Shown: positions 59,447 to 64,000 of the stretch, in pieces
Layout of the letters: every line of letters starts with the position of its first letter
How positions within the stretch are numbered: the first letter of the stretch is position 1
Source of the DNA: Capitulum mitella
Lineage: Eukaryota > Arthropoda > Thecostraca > Pollicipedomorpha > Pollicipedidae
Reading direction: 5' to 3'
DNA: 64,000 bases
Assembly: GCA_030062745.1 (NCBI GenBank)
Contig: CP099839.1
Location: 7,115,115 to 7,179,114, forward strand
Made by a program: the position numbers and the translations under genes
The notes under the pieces: model-generated
Seen by the model: the letters and a program-made list of their open reading frames with translations, nothing else
What the model was told of the DNA's origin: nothing
Databases searched by the model: none

Positions 59447-59990
59447 CTATTTCCTACCGCTAAGCCTTTCAATGTACGAGTCAAACTTATCCGACTCTTC
59501 TTGCCTCAAAAGCGCTTGAAGGCAACCTTTAAAATATTCAGATGTGAAGCAATCTGACCTGCAACAAGAAGAGAACCTTATCAGAAAACTGATGTGAACG
59601 GATCGAATGGCAAATCAAAGCAGGCTGCCGACAAAATGTTTCACGTACAGGCGGCATTTAAAGCACACGCGTGAGGCATCAACGAAAACGGCAAACGGAC
59701 TGATGCGCTGAGATGTCAAAATGTCGGCATTTAAAAACATACCGGCATAGGCCATGCAGCTCCGGCTCCTTGTAGATGGTGTAGCACTCCTGGCACACGG
59801 CGTTCAGCTCGTGGAAGACGGCCTTGTTGAACACTCCCCGGCACTTCAGGCCGTGGAAGGAACGCTTGCTGTGTAGCCGATCTAGTGCGCTGTCTCTGGG
59901 CATTAGCTGCGAGTGGCTGACGGGTAGCACCAGGAGACAGAGGGCGGCGACCAGAAGAATCACGAGATGCTTTCCCTCTGACCGCAGCAT
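59447..59990 (-). CDS. ITP: Ion transport peptide / CHH-family neuropeptide precursor
   Basis: This family covers secreted neurohormones controlling ion/water transport and glucose mobilisation in arthropods. Two coding exons, 59990-59743 and 59558-59447, join at a phase-2 intron (184 bases), giving 119 residues. Residues 1-27 form a signal peptide (hydrophobic VILLVAALCLLVLPV). A short precursor peptide QLMPRDSALDRLHS follows, then the dibasic KR at 42-43. The mature peptide begins SFHGLKCRGVFNK. Six cysteines have family spacing (LKC, AVCQEC, GLC, SDCF, FKGC). The intron splits Arg40 of the mature peptide, as is characteristic of ITP/CHH genes. Exon 2 reads SDCFTSEYFKGCLQALL and ends LSGRK, an amidation plus cleavage signal, giving a 73-residue amidated peptide. 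The ATG lies one base inside the exon after a TTTGCAG acceptor, so the 5' UTR is on a separate exon. ITP versus CHH naming is arbitrary without phylogeny. Confidence 0.95.
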
Positions 59991-61120
59991 CCTGCAAAGC
60001 AACCGTTGTGTGCCTGGTGAACGCATTTTGAGACCTGACGTACTGAATAATCTCTGCGATATGTGAGATGGAGGGTAAACTGCCCGTGAAGACAAGGCTG
60101 ACTGGTCGTCAAGGAAATGCGAGAAGAGAGCAACGATTTTCATAACATTATAAGAGAATCTTTCAGACCGTTTCGTCTTTGTGTTTAATTTTTTGTCCTG
60201 GCAAATTCGAAGATAAGCATAGAAGGAGCATTGTGTATATAACGGGAACAACAGGATATTTATGATAATGCAATCTTCTATGGTCATTTCACGCACTTTA
60301 TTTTCCGGACGTTCGCCGTTGACAACACATACAATCGTGACTGACATAGTAAAAAAAGTGAAACCGCTGTTGTGTATATTCAGTTTGCTTACCCTTCTTT
60401 TCAGCATTTCCGAATTACATTCTCTAAATCAGGTGAAAGAGAAAAGATGTTTTCTTAGAACCGAGAATGAGTGCGTTTGTAAGTTACACGTTTTCTTTTC
60501 CAGTTGCTTGTGCTTAACGACATAGTGGCGAGTCCGACCCAGACAGAGGCTAACGGAAATGAAAGAGGACGTTTCATTTCGTATGTGCCTGGTGCCGGGA
60601 GATAGTGGTACCTTAACTCAATGACTTTGACCGACAAAAAAAATAGCAGGAATACATGGTGACATGGAAAGTGTTCCACACAAAAATGACACTAAACCTT
60701 CTTGCCTGGGTCAGGTGAAGACTGCTCAAAACTTTAATGTGATCCGATTATATTCAAAATCGTTTGACTATTTTACTATCATTCACATAGGATCAGTACT
60801 ATTCGTGACATTTAATAGCATTCCCGCTTAGCTCAGCCTTATGTTATTGCGCCCATTATCATCATAATGTGAAGATGCTCTCATGATAAAAGAACACTAC
60901 TAAGCCAGTCAAATTTTCAGGCAAATTTTGCCATCTTTTTAGGTAACGCCACGGTCATCTTCAGCCTTCAGAACAATGTCCAAACATTCAGCTTTTACGC
61001 GTAGTTTTGCACTCTGCAACGTGTTAGATCGCACCATGTCTTCAAAAACAGCGATCCTAGTTCATCCGCGAAGGAAGACGCCGTCACCAGGCTCCCATCG
61101 CACGACGCCCGACTGCTTAC

Positions 61121-61216
61121 CTGGCGACAGAAGAGGTGGTTCTTTCACAGGAACTGTCAAGCTCCGGGATGCGCGTGACTTTGACGGGTGCTGACACGGG
61201 CTTGACACGAGAGTGT
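61121..61216 (-). other. 5' UTR exon of ITP (predicted)
   Basis: On the minus strand the region about 25-30 bases below the TATA box runs to a consensus donor, CTGTCGCCAG|GTAAGC (GT at 61120-61119). Its intron would reach the acceptor ending at 59992, giving a 1.1-kb 5' UTR intron. The start site is estimated from the TATA position. Confidence 0.6.
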
Positions 61217-61240
61217 GCATCGGCGTCGATCGTGACCGCC

Positions 61241-61268
61241 TTTATAGTCGGCTCCGGTGCCGGCCAAT
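61241..61268 (-). promoter_or_regulatory. TATA box and CCAAT box of ITP
   Basis: Minus strand: TATAAAGG at 61246-61239, preceded by CCGATTGGCC (reverse CCAAT) around 61271-61262. Both are in a locally GC-rich stretch and correctly spaced for transcription starting near 61215. Confidence 0.65.
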
Positions 61269-61271
61269 CGG

Positions 61272-61959
61272 AGAGCTAGGGCGGCGGAGGTGGCCAGGTC
61301 TTCTCCTGCCTGCCAGCGTATATTTGAATTTAAATCGATTCTGGTATGGCTGACAGACGTTCAAGGTTCTCCGAAAAGAAGATGACCGTGCTCATGACAC
61401 TTGCATGAATTATGTCCTTCAATGATGGACGGACTTAGTGTTCCCACATGCAGCACAGTACAATACCAAAACGACCAATCGTAGCATCTATTAATTGAGA
61501 AACATTTGTTCCTGCAGCCTGCATGACACATTACTCGACTAACTTACGGACCACGATCTTTCAGCAGGGTTTGGAGCTACATGAATAAACGTCCTCAGCC
61601 TTATTTGCATCAACCAAGGTCAAATTTATGTGCAAATTTTGGAAGATCTTAGTTTAAACCACGCATACGAGCTGCAGAGCGCACTGCGAAGAAGCACTGG
61701 AACCATTTTGGATGTTGAAAATACGTTTTGTCGAAAAGTTGAGAAACAAATTGCATTTGCATTAGGTGCAAGCGAACCTTTACGCTACCTCATACTTCAG
61801 AGGGCTCTATTTCCTAGGCTCTATTTCCAGGGCCTCAGAAGCCCGCTCCATTTTTTGCTCGTCATTTCCATAGTTTTAAAAGTAGTTTCACGAATCCTAG
61901 TGACTTTTGTTACCTTGCTTCCTACGTATTATGCCAGATTTTCATAATTTTCTTTTGCT
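61272..61959. other. No gene seen
   Basis: Upstream flank of ITP. A 105-codon plus-strand frame (61630-61947) has no domain and includes a short duplicated GGCTCTATTTCC segment. Confidence 0.4.
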
Positions 61960-62990
61960 TAGGGGCAGAGCCTAAGCAAGCTAAGTTTTTGGGGACATTT
62001 CAGTCCATTCTTGGCACTATCGAAGGTGAAAGAAAAATGGTTGCAAAAATAGAGGTTTTACGGTAGTCTTTAAAATCTTTACATCAGCGTATAGGCCAAT
62101 AACGGGACAGGATAAAAATATTTTTTTGTTAATTTGAAGCAACTTAACAAGGCGAGGCCAAGGTTAAAGGTCTAACTTTGGCTTTATATAAATATTTTTG
62201 ATACCATTTTCACTAATTTAAAATTCAGCATATATATCACTTAGGTTAGTGCCCTCTATGTGTTTCAAGTTTCAGGTTTACATCAGGTCGGGTCACAGAG
62301 CTATGACCAAAAATGTCCTTGCGCGCACCTTATATCACGACGGCCATAAACAGAACGTATAGCAAATATACTGAAGTCAAAAAATTGGACGCGTTTTCAA
62401 ACACTATAAAATGAACTCAAAGCCATTCCATGTGACTAAGACGTCAGCTGAGGTCGCCTAAGAACAAAGGTCGTAAGCTGACCTGATGAACATGCAGTCA
62501 ACAATAGTTTCCTCATTTTCAAGGCCCTGGCTCCGCCTATGCCAATATTTTGAAAACATTAACGCGATTTGTTCTTCTTAAGTATAAAATGACTAGCAAA
62601 AGCTAAAAAGATATTTTTAACTTTTATGTAAATTCGGTTAAAAACATATTCTCCGATTTTCAAGCCCTGCGAACGTTTGCGAATTTTCCCAGAATCCCAA
62701 AATAATGGGCCAATGGAAAAAGTTCAGTCGATTACTTCTCGATTCATTCCAGTCGCATCAAAATCGGCCCACAGACAGACGAGCTAAAATGTGTCAAAAG
62801 TACTCCTTTTCTGACTTTTTCGCCCCCTCCCCCGGTGTCCTCTCCTTTCACGATTTTCAAAGCTTTTCGACTATACTTTGCGTTATGGCAAATCGATTGC
62901 ATTTCGTGGCGATGAAATCGGACGGGTAGTTCTCGAGATTTCTGGGGACCGAATATTCCCCCCATGCGGGAATGCTCGCTAGCGTTAAAA
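61960..62990 (-). mobile_element. piggyBac-like MITE, copy E (inverted, diverged)
   Basis: Read on the minus strand it begins TTAACGCTAGCGAGCATTCCCG. It then shows the family landmarks AATCTCGAGAACTACCCGTC, CGATTTGCC, GGTCGGGTC/TATGACC and CAAGGTTA segments in order, ending near GGGCAGAGCC. The perfect DR1 is decayed but AGGTC half-sites remain. Confidence 0.65.
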
Positions 62991-64000
62991 GTACGGGGAT
63001 GAGGTCAAGCTCTTGCTTTGCATACCAGTTAGATGGTACAATACTACACACATTCAACATTGCATACCATACTGAAAGGGAAATTTGTTGTTGTTGAGGC
63101 CGCAATGTGCAGAATCAAAGACTTTTCTGTATTACAAGAACTACAACTCAGTAACTATTCTTACAATTAACTCTACACTGACCTACACTTCCATACCAAC
63201 TGTGGTCAGTAGACCTGCAAGAACTAAAGGAGAGACTAGGCGCCCTCGAGCGCAGTTCTTGTGATAATGCTGGTCATGAACGGAAATAGGGACAACATCA
63301 GAAACAAGTGGAGTTGCTCTCAACCTGGCGAAGCTTTGCGGTGACTATGGGACCGCTTGAATGCGAGGACTAAATCTGCAGTTTACGGGGGAATTATTGC
63401 CCCTCGTTCGTTAGTTATTGGGGCTGAGCGACACACCGACTTCAAGTTCATTCGGCGCACATTGCCCCTCGTTCCGTATAAGTTGCTACTTTTCATACAG
63501 TAGGTGTAACGTCACAATGACCATATCCAGCAACTTACACTTTTGGTATCACTATCTCGATAATTCACCGTACCGAATAATTTAAGACTGAGTAGGTTAT
63601 AAGTCAGACGCTTGCGGTGTTAAGCTAAAAGTTTTCCATATAGACCCGTATCTGTATGTTTTGCTGAAGCAAGGAGTTTTTCCCTTTTTTTATTGAACTT
63701 GGCAAGGTGAGAGATTGCGGCAGCCAAGCAGCGAGTAACGGTCAGGGTCATGACAAACCTTTTCCTTGTGGCAGTGATACATAAACGCTCTTATTTTACT
63801 GTATATAGCAATGTCCGCTTTCACAACGGCCAGTCAATAAATGTTGCCCCACGGTTAACCCGAAATGATTCCCAGGTTACGAAGTTTTAACTAGATATCG
63901 GAACTTAAAACATAACATTAATTACATCGCAATGACTTGTGAGAGGATTCCGTTTTTGCCGCCAAATAGGCAAAAAATTCGATGGATCATATCGGGTTGT
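62991..64000. other. No gene seen
   Basis: Ordinary intergenic-looking DNA with a short near-duplicate TTGCCCCTCGTTC segment near 63398 and 63463. No exons recognised. Confidence 0.4.

Noticed and set aside
61630..61947. 105-codon plus-strand frame
   Set aside because: No domain, contains an internal short duplication, and merges into the decayed MITE; probably chance.

Overview
The window is nuclear DNA of an arthropod, most likely a crustacean. The evidence is: split genes with GT-AG introns; interstitial (TTAGG)n arrays of the arthropod telomere type; a crustacean hyperglycemic hormone/ion transport peptide (CHH/ITP) gene; and a large load of short non-autonomous DNA transposons. GC-rich coding exons in an AT-richer background would fit a barnacle, but that is only a guess. 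Most long open frames are chance or repeat-derived.

Four genes can be reconstructed exon by exon. (1) NHEJ1/XLF, minus strand, 18631-19433: a non-homologous end-joining factor in essentially one coding exon, with a reading-frame break before its basic C-terminal tail. (2) IQCB1/NPHP5, plus strand, 24607-30122: seven exons with matching phases encoding a ciliary calmodulin-binding IQ protein. A perfect RFX-type X-box and a candidate 5' UTR exon lie about 2 kb upstream. (3) V-ATPase V0 subunit a, minus strand, 30852-41846: all twelve coding exons from ATG to stop, with one single-base frame break in exon 11. (4) ITP/CHH-type neuropeptide, minus strand, 59447-59990: both coding exons, a 5' UTR exon and a TATA/CCAAT promoter near 61.25 kb. 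IQCB1 and the V-ATPase gene are convergent, with stop codons 729 bases apart.

Layout. 1-8.2 kb: gene-poor, with one possible minus-strand gene start at 4.85-5.15 kb and a CT microsatellite. 8.26-10.27 kb: degenerate GC-rich minisatellite. 14.1-14.7 kb: CpG island with a splice donor. 16.5-17.9 kb: dispersed repeat and a broken Tc1-like transposase. 18.6-22.4 kb: NHEJ1, then a block nearly free of CpG, then an inverted-repeat element with a telomeric core. 22.4-30.1 kb: IQCB1 region, including a ~265-bp tandem repeat. 30.8-41.9 kb: V-ATPase gene. 42-45 kb: a second CpG-free block and a second telomeric-array element. 47.6-48.4 kb: probable LTR-retroelement remnant. 49-54 kb and 62-63 kb: several copies of a ~1.2-kb TTAA-flanked, piggyBac-like MITE, also present in V-ATPase intron 2. 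59.4-61.3 kb: ITP.

The genes do not form one pathway (DNA repair, cilium, proton pumping, neuroendocrine osmoregulation). The most unusual signals are the X-box upstream of the ciliary gene, the MITE family carrying nuclear-receptor half-site clusters, the paired telomeric-core elements beside CpG-depleted blocks, and the frame breaks in two otherwise intact genes.
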